Shown here: positions 13,481 through 20,964 of the stretch, in pieces
Layout of the letters: every line of letters starts with the position of its first letter
Numbering within the stretch: the stretch's first letter is position 1
NCBI GenBank assembly: GCA_964636895.1
Contig: CAZWUW010000051.1
Span: 1-21,872 of the forward strand
DNA: 21,872 bases
Direction of reading: 5' to 3'
DNA from: CAZWUW01 sp964636895
Lineage (GTDB): Bacteria; Bacillota; Thermincolia; Thermincolales; CAZWUW01
Translations under genes and position numbers: made by a program
Notes under the pieces: model-generated
Told to the model about the DNA's origin: nothing
Seen by the model: the letters and a program-made list of their open reading frames with translations, nothing else
The model's database searches: none

Positions 13481-14950
13481 CTAAAGGATCGGCGACAAAA
13501 GCCGTGCCGCGGACTGCCCGATTTTACTGGCCAGCGGTCTTTGGGCAAATTCCACAATATCCACTTTTGCGCAATGGCCTAAATCTATGGCGAAATCAGC
13601 ATCGATTTTTTGCACCAGTTGCCTGTCATATATCATGGCATTTACTTCGAAATTTAACTGAAAACTACGCATATCCAGATTTGCAGAGCCGATAGAGGCA
13701 ACTTCACCGTCTACGGAAATGATTTTGGCATGAATAAAGCCGGGCTGGTAAAGATAAATCTCAATTCCGCTCTCCATCAATTCTTCAAAATAGCTTTGGG
13801 AAGCCCAAAAAACAATTTTTTTATCCGGGATGCCCGGTAAAATAATTTTTATATCTACTCCGCTTAAGGCGGCGGTTTTGAGTGCCAGTAGGATACCCTC
13901 GTCCGGAATAAGATAAGGGGTGGTAATTTTTATAGATTTTTGCGCAGAATTGACTAGCGCAAAATACGATTGGCGTATCGCTTCCCAATCGGAATCCGGC
14001 CCGCTGGCAGCAATTTGAATAATTTTTTCGTCTGTAATATCGGTCTCCGGGAAAAATCCAAGCTCTGTGAGGATTTGTCCACTGACAAACTCCCAGTCCA
14101 GCAGGAAAATTATCTGCAGGAAATAAACAGAGGTACCGGCCAAGCGCAGATGCGTATCCCGCCATTTACCGAGTTTGGGGTGATAGCCCAGATACTCGTC
14201 ACCTATATTAAGCCCGCCCAAAAAACCCACCCGGCCGTCAATAACAATAATTTTTCGGTGGTCACGGTAGTTGAGTTTATTATTAATAAATGGCAGCACT
14301 ACCGGCAGAAAAGGTTTGACTTCAATACCATTTTGCTGCATCTCCGTAATATACTCAGTTGATAATGTCCAACTACCCACCGCATCATAAATTACCCTGA
14401 CCCTGACTCCGTTCTTCGCTTTTCGGATTAAAACATCCTTAAGCTTTTGGCCGGTTTTATCATGCCGAATAATGTAATATTCTAGATGGATATGATCCTG
14501 CGCTTTTTCTAATTCCGCAAATATGCAATCAAAAGCCTCCTGACCGTCAGACAATATTGCAGCCTGGTTATGCCTGGTGAAAGGCGCATTGGCATTACGC
14601 AGCAGCAGGTTAATTAGCTGTTTTTTGGTAGCCCAGGGTTCATCATGAAAGTCTTCATTATTTTTAATATACTCGATTTGGCGGGCTACCGTTTGGCGTA
14701 ATTGGTTCATTTCATTGATGTATTTGGTACGGGTGATTTTACGTTTGCGCAGATTTTGTCCCAATAGCAGATAAAAGACAAAGCCAAGTAAAGGAAAAAC
14801 ATTAACTATCACCAGCCAGGCAATGGTTTTATAAGGATTGCGTCTTTCCATAAAGATCAAAAAGCTGATGACTATTACCAGGATTGTTGTGGAAGCTGAA
14901 TATAACCATAGTATTGTTTCACCGTATTGAGACCAAAATTGCGTCCACAT
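13481..14950 (-). CDS. cls: Cardiolipin synthase, PLD superfamily
   Basis: Joins two phosphatidylglycerol molecules to cardiolipin and glycerol in the membrane. The 489-aa protein has two N-terminal membrane helices (about 12-30 and 40-60, with the PLDc_N motif ERRNPYKTIAWL). It then carries two phospholipase D HKD motifs: HRKIIVIDGRVGFLGG in the first domain and HAKIISVDGEVASIGSANLD in the second. This layout and length are typical of bacterial Cls. ATG 14950 follows CAGGGGGC; an in-frame TTG 75 nt upstream has no ribosome site and would extend into the dinB promoter. The gene is divergent from dinB, and the LexA box at 15023-15036 lies in the shared region, so SOS control of cls is possible but not shown. 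Confidence 0.95.
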   Translation of the reverse strand: MWTQFWSQYGETILWLYSASTTILVIVISFLIFMERRNPYKTIAWLVIVNVFPLLGFVFYLLLGQNLRKRKITRTKYINEMNQLRQTVARQIEYIKNNEDFHDEPWATKKQLINLLLRNANAPFTRHNQAAILSDGQEAFDCIFAELEKAQDHIHLEYYIIRHDKTGQKLKDVLIRKAKNGVRVRVIYDAVGSWTLSTEYITEMQQNGIEVKPFLPVVLPFINNKLNYRDHRKIIVIDGRVGFLGGLNIGDEYLGYHPKLGKWRDTHLRLAGTSVYFLQIIFLLDWEFVSGQILTELGFFPETDITDEKIIQIAASGPDSDWEAIRQSYFALVNSAQKSIKITTPYLIPDEGILLALKTAALSGVDIKIILPGIPDKKIVFWASQSYFEELMESGIEIYLYQPGFIHAKIISVDGEVASIGSANLDMRSFQLNFEVNAMIYDRQLVQKIDADFAIDLGHCAKVDIVEFAQRPLASKIGQSAARLLSPIL

Positions 14951-14985
14951 TGCCTTTGCCCCCTGATTTTTTCCATAAATTGTTT

Positions 14986-15036
14986 TTGCTTTTTCGGAAA
15001 AGAAAGGATATAATAAATTTACCAAACAAATGTTCG
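14986..15036 (+). promoter_or_regulatory. SOS promoter of dinB with LexA box 4
   Basis: TTGCTT (14986-14991) and TATAAT (15009-15014) are 17 nt apart. The LexA box CAAACAAATGTTCG (15023-15036) covers the expected transcription start, a position suited to repression of dinB. Confidence 0.85.
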
Positions 15037-15053
15037 TGCGGGAGTGGTGCCTG

Positions 15054-16283
15054 ATGGAGAAATTACCTATATTGCTGGTAGATATGAATAGCTTTTATGC
15101 TTCCGTGCACCAGGCTCTTGACCCTTCTTTGAGGGGGAAACAAGTGATTGTGGCGGGTAACCCGCAAACTCGCCATGGCATTGTCCTGGCGGCCAGTTAT
15201 GAAGCTAAGGCCCGGGGCGTGAAAACTGGCATGGTACAATGGGAGGCACGGCAGCTTTGTCCGCACGGTATTTTTATCAGGCCGCAGCACGATTTGTATT
15301 TTGATTTTTCCGTACGCATTTTACGCGTTATGAAGGATTTTACTCCTTTGGTTGAACCATTTTCCGTTGATGAAGCTTTCATGGATGTCAGGGGTTGTGA
15401 AAAACTTTTTGGCGGCTCTTTGGATATCGCCAGACAGTTGAAGCACCGGATTAAAAGTGAAATAGGTGTACTCTGTTCGGTGGGTATCGGCCCTAATAAA
15501 CTTATGGCCAAGATGGCGGCCGGACTTAAAAAACCTGACGGTCTCACGGTGCTTACCCAATCCGATGTTCCAGCCAGGTTATGGCCGCTGCCGGTAATCA
15601 AGCTTTTCGGTGTTGGGCCGCGGCTGGAAAAACGCCTGCACGTGCTTTCTATCCGTACTATCGGCGACCTAGCCCAAGCTAATTTAAAACTTTTGCGGCA
15701 CCGGTTCGGGGTGGTTGGTGAAATCCTTTATGCCTCGGCTCATGGGATTGATTATAGTCCGGTGGACCCCCGCAGCCTGGACAAAGTTAAATCAGTTGGG
15801 CACCAGCTGACTCTCCACCGGGATTACTACAGTCACAGCGAGATTGAAGTAGTTCTCCTGGAACTTGCTGAACTGGTCAGCCGGCGGGTCCGGCAGGGCG
15901 GATATGTTGGTAAAACCGTTGCTCTGACGCTCAAAGATACAGATTTCATTTATCTTGGTCGATCCTTTACCCTGCCCCAATATACCGACTTGACTGAAAA
16001 TATTTACCGGGCTGCCGTAGAGCTTTTGCACCGGCACTGGCCGCCCGGCAAACCGGTGCGGCTGGTGGGACTTGCCGTAGCCAACCTAATACATAAAAAA
16101 GTTGAACAGCTGGACATTTTTGGCCATAACGAAAGGCTTGGACGGCTGGCCCGGGCTTGTGACTCCATTAAGGACCGGTTTGGGGAGACCAGTTTATTTC
16201 GCGCCACATCTTTAAAAAAGGAAGGGATTTTAAATGTCGGAAAACAACAAGCTTTGGGAAGGCCACAGACTCATTTATCCTGA
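15054..16283 (+). CDS. dinB: DNA polymerase IV, Y family
   Basis: An error-prone translesion polymerase of 409 aa, closest in motifs to Bacillus PolY1/YqjH. The palm has metal-binding Asp10 in VDMNSFYASV with Tyr15 as probable steric gate, and the second catalytic site SVDEAF (Asp106, Glu107). The thumb has helix-hairpin-helix motifs (CSVGIGPNKLMAKMAAGLKKP and IKLFGVGPRLEKRL). A little-finger domain follows. QLDIF at about 352-356 is a beta-clamp binding motif of the QLxLF type. ATG 15054 has GGAG 9 nt upstream; the in-frame ATG at 15030 falls within the LexA box. Its last 50 nt overlap the yolD-like gene. Confidence 0.96.
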   Translation: MEKLPILLVDMNSFYASVHQALDPSLRGKQVIVAGNPQTRHGIVLAASYEAKARGVKTGMVQWEARQLCPHGIFIRPQHDLYFDFSVRILRVMKDFTPLVEPFSVDEAFMDVRGCEKLFGGSLDIARQLKHRIKSEIGVLCSVGIGPNKLMAKMAAGLKKPDGLTVLTQSDVPARLWPLPVIKLFGVGPRLEKRLHVLSIRTIGDLAQANLKLLRHRFGVVGEILYASAHGIDYSPVDPRSLDKVKSVGHQLTLHRDYYSHSEIEVVLLELAELVSRRVRQGGYVGKTVALTLKDTDFIYLGRSFTLPQYTDLTENIYRAAVELLHRHWPPGKPVRLVGLAVANLIHKKVEQLDIFGHNERLGRLARACDSIKDRFGETSLFRATSLKKEGILNVGKQQALGRPQTHLS

Positions 16284-16548
16284 ATACCGGGACAAGGTTA
16301 TGGAAGCCGGCGCACCCTGCTATACGGCATATTTTATGGATGAGGATGAACTGACTGCGTTAGACAGGATTATAAGTTTTGCCCTGAACTTTGAAAAACC
16401 TGTCTTGATAAGGTTTTTGGATGCGGCTAACAGGGTTCAGGAATGTATTGCGTTAACCCTTAAAAAAGGGCCTGGTTTTCTTGTTTGTAATAAAAAGCAA
16501 AAAGTATTTTTTGAAAAAATTATCGGTGCCAGTTTGCTTGCCGATTAA
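16234..16548 (+). CDS. YolD-like protein
   Basis: A 104-aa protein read in the +1 frame over the last 50 nt of dinB, with AAGGAAGGGA before its ATG, so the two are co-transcribed and probably coupled. The layout resembles the YolD family: an N-terminal LWEGHRLIYPEYRDKV, then DELTALDRIISFALNFEKPVLIRFLD, a helix followed by beta strands. YolD-like proteins are commonly encoded next to Y-family polymerases in Firmicutes and are thought to act with them, in analogy to UmuD. The assignment is from position and weak pattern likeness, not from strong motifs. Confidence 0.68.
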   Translation: MSENNKLWEGHRLIYPEYRDKVMEAGAPCYTAYFMDEDELTALDRIISFALNFEKPVLIRFLDAANRVQECIALTLKKGPGFLVCNKKQKVFFEKIIGASLLAD

Positions 16549-16566
16549 AATTAGCGTATCTTGGCG

Positions 16567-16803
16567 TTAGAGTTCCTCAATAATAATAGTATTGCCACTA
16601 TCGTCGCTGGCTTCGGCATGACCTTCCTCATCCAGTTGTTCGTCAACGGAATTATAAAAGCTGTCTGTCGGTATCAGGTTTATTTCCTCAGCCTGCAATT
16701 CCTTTTCCACCCGCCAACTAAATTCGGCAATGGCTTCATCCGTCGTTTTGTATTTAGCCTCGCAGATTTCTTCGCCGTTAATTATTAATCTGTATTTTTT
16801 CAC
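16567..16803 (-). CDS. Hypothetical acidic protein, 78 aa
   Basis: Unrecognised. GTG 16803 has a full GGAGGT ribosome site 7 nt upstream. The product begins with a beta-rich stretch (KKYRLIINGEEICEAKYKTT) followed by a helix (DEAIAEFSWRVEKELQAEEI) and a very acidic tail (DEQLDEEGHAEASDDSG). It is convergent with the yolD-like gene, 18 nt apart, and lies 54 nt downstream of the aminotransferase on the opposite side, in the order aminotransferase then this gene on the minus strand. Confidence 0.7.
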   Translation of the reverse strand: MKKYRLIINGEEICEAKYKTTDEAIAEFSWRVEKELQAEEINLIPTDSFYNSVDEQLDEEGHAEASDDSGNTIIIEEL

Positions 16804-16857
16804 AGCTAACACCTCCAACAGAATTTTCTCCTGCCGGCTGTTATTTTATGCATCTTG

Positions 16858-18309
16858 TCACCTATCGAACATACTGCCGACTAAATCTTTTCCGGTGGAA
16901 AAAGCCGCCTTATAGAAATTACTGTTATTATTAAAAATATCCTCCAGGGCGTTTATAACTATCTCTACGTGTTTCCGGCCAAAGCTTAACGGCGGTTCCA
17001 GCCTAATTACATTGGGGTTGTTAAGGGTATAGACCGTAAGGATGTTGTGTTTATTTAAAAGTTGTCCTGCTACCATAGCACCCAGATATTCTGCAGATAA
17101 TTTGTTAATCAAACCGCCGGATATTTTCTCTAGCAAACCCGAGGTGGGTTGGTTAAACTCCAGCCCAATCAAAAGGCCCTTCCCCCTCACGGCTTTGATA
17201 ACAGAGAATTTATCTTGCAGTTCCCGGAGCCTGGCAAGAAAATATGTCCCTATTTCGGCAGCGTTTTCTGGTAAATTCTCTTCATAAATAGTTTGTATGG
17301 CCTGAATGCCCGCCGTACATGCCAAGCTACCACCACCGAAAGTAGATGTATGTATAGTGGCTTTTTCAATTGTGCCATAAGCTTTTTGCCAGATTTCATC
17401 GGTTGTTATGTAAGCCCCAATGGGGAAGATTCCTCCGCCCATGGCCTTGGCAAGGGTCATGATATCAGGCACCACCTGCTCATGTTCACAGGCAAACATT
17501 TTGCCGGTTCGGCCAAAACCGGTTTGAATTTCATCAATAATCAACAATGTATTGTATTTGTCACAAAGCTCCCGTACCTTTTTGAAATAACCCGGGGTTG
17601 GCAGATGAACCCCTCCCTCGCCCTGAATTGGTTCTACAATAAATGCTGCCACATCTTGCTGTCGCAACACCGACTCCAAAGCTGCAAGGTCATCAAAAGG
17701 TACATGTTCAAAACCAGGAACTAACGGGTTAAACATTTTTTGATACTTAAGCTTGCCTGTAGCTGATAAAGCTCCAAAGCTTTTGCCGTGAAATGAATTT
17801 AGCGTAGAGATAATTTTAGTTCTTTGGGTGGCTGCCCTGGCTAGTTTTAAAGCACCTTCCACCGCTTCTGCACCACTGTTGCAAAAAAAAGACCTTTGCA
17901 GTTTGCCGGGAGTTATTTGGGCCAGGTTTTCAGCCAGTACTCCGGCCATAATACCTAATGAACACTGCAGGAAATTAGGCAAATGGCCGGCTTTATTTAA
18001 CGCCGCCAACAGTTTTGGATGGTTGTGACCCAGGTTTAAAGCACCATAACCACCTACGAGATCAAGATATTTATTGCCATCAGCATCCCAGACAAAAAGG
18101 CCTTCACCTTTGACAAATTGCTTGGTGAAACCTACCAGTGACATGATATTAACCAGACTGTTATTAATATATTTTTTATGTTTTTCTATAACATCCTGTT
18201 TTGATAACTGCAGTGCATCATCAACAGTTAATAACCGCTTATCTAAATTCAAACCTATCTGCCTCCACTCATAATAATTAGTTGGTATATTAACATTATA
18301 TCCATGCAT
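16858..18309 (-). CDS. Class III PLP-dependent aminotransferase (putrescine aminotransferase-like)
   Basis: A 483-aa fold type I enzyme. Motifs in order: GLFVWDADGNKYLDLVGGYG, NLGHNHPKL, the PLP phosphate loop FFCNSGAEAVEGALKLA, SFHGKSFGALSATG, the acidic cofactor site LLIIDEIQTGFGRTG, and the Schiff base Lys in TLAKAMGGGIFPIGAY. The N-terminal extension of about 60 residues and overall length fit the putrescine/YgjG group better than acetylornithine aminotransferase (about 400 aa). No polyamine or arginine pathway gene is near, so the substrate is open. No convincing ribosome site precedes ATG 18309. The C-terminus ends 54 nt before the small acidic gene. Confidence 0.88.
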   Translation of the reverse strand: MHGYNVNIPTNYYEWRQIGLNLDKRLLTVDDALQLSKQDVIEKHKKYINNSLVNIMSLVGFTKQFVKGEGLFVWDADGNKYLDLVGGYGALNLGHNHPKLLAALNKAGHLPNFLQCSLGIMAGVLAENLAQITPGKLQRSFFCNSGAEAVEGALKLARAATQRTKIISTLNSFHGKSFGALSATGKLKYQKMFNPLVPGFEHVPFDDLAALESVLRQQDVAAFIVEPIQGEGGVHLPTPGYFKKVRELCDKYNTLLIIDEIQTGFGRTGKMFACEHEQVVPDIMTLAKAMGGGIFPIGAYITTDEIWQKAYGTIEKATIHTSTFGGGSLACTAGIQAIQTIYEENLPENAAEIGTYFLARLRELQDKFSVIKAVRGKGLLIGLEFNQPTSGLLEKISGGLINKLSAEYLGAMVAGQLLNKHNILTVYTLNNPNVIRLEPPLSFGRKHVEIVINALEDIFNNNSNFYKAAFSTGKDLVGSMFDR

Positions 18310-18392
18310 GCCAAATTAAACCAACAAACAGTATCCTAATACTATTGTTTTTTCTTTATCGACAGGTTTACTTCCTGCAAACATGTCAAAAA

Positions 18393-18449
18393 TTGCTTGC
18401 ATTATTCATATCAGGTATGCTAAAATTAATCGATAATCCTCTTCGGAGG
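18393..18449 (+). promoter_or_regulatory. csp promoter and UUCG hairpin in the leader
   Basis: TTGCTT (18393-18398) and TATGCT (18416-18421) are 17 nt apart. The leader of about 48 nt contains CCTC-TTCG-GAGG (18438-18449), a hairpin with a stable UUCG tetraloop, just before the AAGGAGG ribosome site (18457-18463). Confidence 0.65.
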
Positions 18450-18475
18450 GAATTTTAAGGAGGTCAAAAGATAGT

Positions 18476-18673
18476 ATGCAAGGAAAAGTAAAATGGTTTA
18501 ATGCAGAAAAAGGTTTTGGTTTCATTGAAACTGAAGAAGGTAACGATGTATTCGTTCACTTCTCCGCTATTCAAACAGATGGTTTCAAAACTTTGGACGA
18601 AGGTCAGAGCGTAGAATTCGACGTAGTCGAAGGCAATCGTGGACCGCAAGCCGCTAACGTAGTAAAATTATAA
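18476..18673 (+). CDS. csp: Cold-shock domain protein
   Basis: A 65-aa single cold-shock domain that binds single-stranded RNA and DNA. RNP1 is KGFGFI, RNP2 is VFVHF, and the family start GKVKWFNAEKG and end PQAANVVKL are intact. ATG 18476 follows AAGGAGG with a longish 12-nt spacing. It is monocistronic between a promoter and a strong terminator. A short leader with a UUCG hairpin could adjust translation with temperature; this is inference. Confidence 0.97.
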   Translation: MQGKVKWFNAEKGFGFIETEEGNDVFVHFSAIQTDGFKTLDEGQSVEFDVVEGNRGPQAANVVKL

Positions 18674-18716
18674 GCTAAAAGATTTGTCTTTTACATATAA
18701 TTTTCTAGTTCTGCAC

Positions 18717-18748
18717 AAAACAGCCGGTGAAATGCCGGCTGTTTTTGT
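18717..18748. terminator. Bidirectional terminator between csp and arsR-type gene
   Basis: AAAACAGCCGG and CCGGCTGTTTT form a stem with a 7-nt loop, followed by TTGTTTT on the plus strand. On the minus strand the stem is followed by TTTT as well, so it serves both convergent genes. Confidence 0.92.
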
Positions 18749-18753
18749 TTTGC

Positions 18754-19119
18754 TTAATCATGAGAAATATGTTCCAATCCTTCATTGAAAAGTTTTACAA
18801 TGTGCTGGTCATCCAGAGCATAATAAACAATTTTGCCTTCTTTGCGATATTTCACCAAGCGAAGATTTCTTAAAACCCTCAATTGATGAGAAACAGCTGA
18901 CTGACTCATGTTCAATACTGCTGCCAGATCACATACGCAAAGTTCCTTTTGGGTTAAGGCATAAATGATTTTGACTCGGGTAGGGTCCCCCAGCACCTTA
19001 AATATCTCGGCTAAATTCTGTACAGTAACAGTCTTAAGCATGTTGCTTTTAATTTTCATTACCGTTTCTTCATGTATACAGTTAATTTGACAAGTATCAA
19101 AATCTAATTTGTTAGTCAA
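18754..19119 (-). CDS. CadC-like ArsR/SmtB metal-sensing repressor
   Basis: A 121-aa winged helix repressor released from DNA by metal. Cysteines 10, 14, 61 and 63 (DTCQINCIHEE and KELCVCDLA) have exactly the spacing of the Cd/Pb/Zn site of CadC (Cys7, 11, 58, 60). The second, alpha-5 type site is also suggested by DDQHIVKLFNEGLEHISH. The recognition helix is SQSAVSHQLRVLR. TTG 19119 is favoured, with GAGGTGA 5 nt upstream; GTG 19128 overlaps that site. An SmtB-type operator lies between it and the upstream MFS gene, so the gene is probably autoregulated and perhaps also read from the MFS promoter. Confidence 0.9.
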   Translation of the reverse strand: MTNKLDFDTCQINCIHEETVMKIKSNMLKTVTVQNLAEIFKVLGDPTRVKIIYALTQKELCVCDLAAVLNMSQSAVSHQLRVLRNLRLVKYRKEGKIVYYALDDQHIVKLFNEGLEHISHD

Positions 19120-19147
19120 TAAAATCACCTCATTAACACGAAATATG

Positions 19148-19161
19148 TGAATAATCGTTCA
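19148..19161. promoter_or_regulatory. SmtB/CadC-type operator
   Basis: TGAATAATCGTTCA has the TGAA-N6-TTCA core of ArsR/SmtB operators. It lies 29 nt upstream of the repressor start and 7 nt beyond the MFS stop, fitting autorepression. Confidence 0.7.
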
Positions 19162-19167
19162 TCCGAT

Positions 19168-20325
19168 TCATTGTAGCTTTTTTAATAATACTAATAGCAG
19201 TATTGCTGCCACAGCGGCCAATAGAGAACTGTACAAAAAAGCTATTTCAGCCCCGGCTGTTTGCCACAAGAAACCTGCTATCAGCCCGGTGGGTAAGGCT
19301 AAAAACCCGGTAGTGGCATGATAGGTACCAAGTGCGGTACCCCGGATCGCAGGCTTGACCAAATCTACCACCAAAGCCCGCTGATTACCTGCGGTGGCTG
19401 CACTGAACAGCCCAAACAGAGTAAATAAGGCCCAGGCGTGCCATTGTTTACTGCCAAAAGTAAAACCAATACTCATCAATGAGAATACGATATACCCCGA
19501 AAAAATCAGCTTTTTTCTGCCAATTCTGTCTGAGAGCATGCCGGCAGGCATGGATAGTATAGCTTGCACCACATTGCTGTATAGTAGCAATAGTGGAATA
19601 AATCTTACCTCAACCCCAAAATCCTGGGCTCTTAGCAATAAAAAAGCCTCACTAAACTGAGCAAGCGTAAAAATAGCGGTAACACCCAGCATTAATACAT
19701 ATTCCCTACCAAAAATCTTAAAATTTAGTGACAGTGTTGTTTTTTTGGGCTCCTTAATGTTTTCTCTTTCACGGATAAAGAAAATTATTAGGGTTGCCAG
19801 TATGCCGGGGATAATAGCTGCTAAGAATACTAACTTATATTGCCCCGGGTACAGAGAAAGAATTAAAAATGCTAATAACGGGCCAATAGCGGCACCAATA
19901 GTATCCATTGTCTTATGAAAACCAAAAGACTTTCCAAGCTTCCCCACTGCGCTGGCGTTGGCGATGATAGCATCTCTGGGGGAAGTTCGGATGCCTTTGC
20001 CGATGCGGTCAAGGAAGCGGTATAACAGAATCAGTGGCCAGCCGGTGGCTACCAACAACAATGGTTTAACCAGGGCAGAAAGACCGTAACCGGCCATGAT
20101 TAATGGTTTCTGACGTTGAAATCTATCTGACAAATGACCGGAAAATACTTTTAAAATACTGGCTGTGCTTTGAGCAATACCATCTATCAAACCTATAAGA
20201 ATCTTGTCAGTGTGCAATACATTAGCCAGGAACAGCGGTAGTATAGGCGTCAGCATTTCACTGCTAATATCAGTAAAAAGGCTGACTATGCCCAGGATGA
20301 TAATGTTGCGGTTTAGTTTACCCAA
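19168..20325 (-). CDS. MFS transporter
   Basis: A 12-helix major facilitator, 385 aa from TTG 20325 (preceded by GGGTGG) or 390 aa from ATG 20340, which coincides with a TATAAT sequence and has no ribosome site. The first helix holds SLFTDISSEM, a motif of a distinct group of bacterial MFS proteins. The loop 2-3 signature appears as GHLSDRFQRQKPL, and repeats in the second half as GMLSDRIGRKKLI. RFLDRIGKGIRTSPRDAII lies after helix 4. Substrate not predictable. It is 48 nt upstream of the CadC-like gene on the same strand, which suggests a metal or oxyanion efflux role, but CadC relatives normally control P-type ATPases. Confidence 0.88.
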   Translation of the reverse strand: MGKLNRNIIILGIVSLFTDISSEMLTPILPLFLANVLHTDKILIGLIDGIAQSTASILKVFSGHLSDRFQRQKPLIMAGYGLSALVKPLLLVATGWPLILLYRFLDRIGKGIRTSPRDAIIANASAVGKLGKSFGFHKTMDTIGAAIGPLLAFLILSLYPGQYKLVFLAAIIPGILATLIIFFIRERENIKEPKKTTLSLNFKIFGREYVLMLGVTAIFTLAQFSEAFLLLRAQDFGVEVRFIPLLLLYSNVVQAILSMPAGMLSDRIGRKKLIFSGYIVFSLMSIGFTFGSKQWHAWALFTLFGLFSAATAGNQRALVVDLVKPAIRGTALGTYHATTGFLALPTGLIAGFLWQTAGAEIAFLYSSLLAAVAAILLLVLLKKLQ

Positions 20326-20490
20326 AGTGACCACCCACATTATAGGAATAGTGTCTATAAGATTTAGTATGTTTTATGCAAAGCCCCCCTATTTTCCTCT
20401 TGTGAAAAAAAGTTTTGCGCAAACCATGGTGCATGTTATACTCCAAAAGCAATATAAATATAAAATATACTCTTTTTAAGAAAAAACATG

Positions 20491-20520
20491 TTGACACCAA
20501 ACGTCTGTTCGTGATACTAT
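20491..20520 (+). promoter_or_regulatory. SOS promoter upstream of spoVG with LexA box 5
   Basis: TTGACA (20491-20496) and TACTAT (20515-20520) are 18 nt apart. CAAACGTCTGTTCG (20498-20511) is a LexA box placed in the spacer, as in the yneA promoter. The two promoters also share the GTTCGTGATA segment. Confidence 0.82.
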
Positions 20521-20538
20521 TTATCCAAGGAGGTGGAT

Positions 20539-20663
20539 ACCTGGTTTTATAGGTGGTTTGGGATGAGGTTCCTGCTGTATTCGGGCCCGGCGCACAGGAT
20601 AATTCCCCTAAACGTCACCCAACACTGCGTTTAGCAGTGAAAATAATAATTTAGAAACCAGGT
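20539..20663 (+). ncRNA. Structured leader of spoVG (candidate cis-regulatory RNA)
   Basis: ACCTGGTTT (20539-20547) and AAACCAGGT (20655-20663) pair perfectly and enclose the leader; the right arm covers the AGGTGA ribosome site of spoVG. Inside, the hairpin CACTG/CAGTG (20623-20639) has the 7-nt loop CGTTTAG, which is fully complementary to CTAAACG at 20608-20614, giving a possible pseudoknot. No known riboswitch class was recognised. Confidence 0.45.
20563..20634 (+). CDS. Candidate SOS leader peptide, 23 aa
   Basis: ATG 20563 to TAG 20634, with AGGTGG about 6 nt upstream; an in-frame GTG at 20533 would give 33 aa but overlaps an AAGGAGG ribosome site. The sequence (MRFLLYSGPAHRIIPLNVTQ plus three residues) matches no family I know. 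It is the first frame after a LexA-controlled promoter, and its stop lies in the pseudoknot loop. It could be a small SOS peptide, a regulatory upstream frame, or chance. Confidence 0.3.
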   Translation: MRFLLYSGPAHRIIPLNVTQHCV

Positions 20664-20669
20664 GACAAA

Positions 20670-20921
20670 ATGACTATTACCGATGTGAAAGTAAGAAAGC
20701 TTAATCGGGAGGACAGTTTGAAGGCTTTTGCCTCAATTACTATTGATGATGTTTTTGTTGTAAATGAAATAAGGGTTCTCGAAGGGAAAAAAGGTCTCTT
20801 CGTTGCAATGCCCAGCAAAAAGGTAGGCGAAAAATATCTGGATATTTCGCATCCTATTACGGCCGAGTGGCGGCAGCGGATCAATTCAGCTGTATTAAGT
20901 GAATACGGGGTCTGTTTATAA
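20670..20921 (+). CDS. spoVG: SpoVG, septation and RNA/DNA-binding regulator
   Basis: An 83-aa SpoVG protein, which influences asymmetric septation in spore formers and binds nucleic acid in several Firmicutes. The sequence has the family start TDVKVRKLN, the core LKAFASITIDDVFVVNEIRV, GLFVAMPSKK and the late DISHPITAEWRQRI. Length is normal. The AGGTGA ribosome site is 5 nt before the ATG. In Bacillus the gene lies near purR and glmU with a sigma-H promoter. Here the visible promoter instead carries a LexA box, and a structured leader of about 150 nt intervenes. A second candidate promoter, TTGCGC-N16-TATACT (20415-20442), may give basal expression. Confidence 0.95.
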   Translation: MTITDVKVRKLNREDSLKAFASITIDDVFVVNEIRVLEGKKGLFVAMPSKKVGEKYLDISHPITAEWRQRINSAVLSEYGVCL

Positions 20922-20926
20922 TCAAC

Positions 20927-20964
20927 AACAAAACCGGCCCTGAGTTATGTGGGCCGGTTTTGTT
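20927..20964. terminator. Bidirectional terminator between spoVG and spo0M
   Basis: AACAAAACCGGCCC and GGGCCGGTTTTGTT form a perfect 14-bp stem with a 10-nt loop. The A and T stretches within the stem give a U tract in both directions. The last base touches the stop codon of spo0M. Confidence 0.92.

Noticed and set aside
13821..14165. A 114-aa minus-strand frame inside cls.
   Set aside because: It lies in another frame of a gene with intact HKD motifs and has no ribosome site; a shadow.
15197..15601. Long minus-strand frames opposite dinB.
   Set aside because: They are antisense to a clearly conserved polymerase and look like the product of codon bias.
20551..20615. Resemblance of the spoVG leader to a fluoride riboswitch (GGATGAGG and a later CCCCTA).
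   Set aside because: The required second GATG and the stem order of the class are missing.
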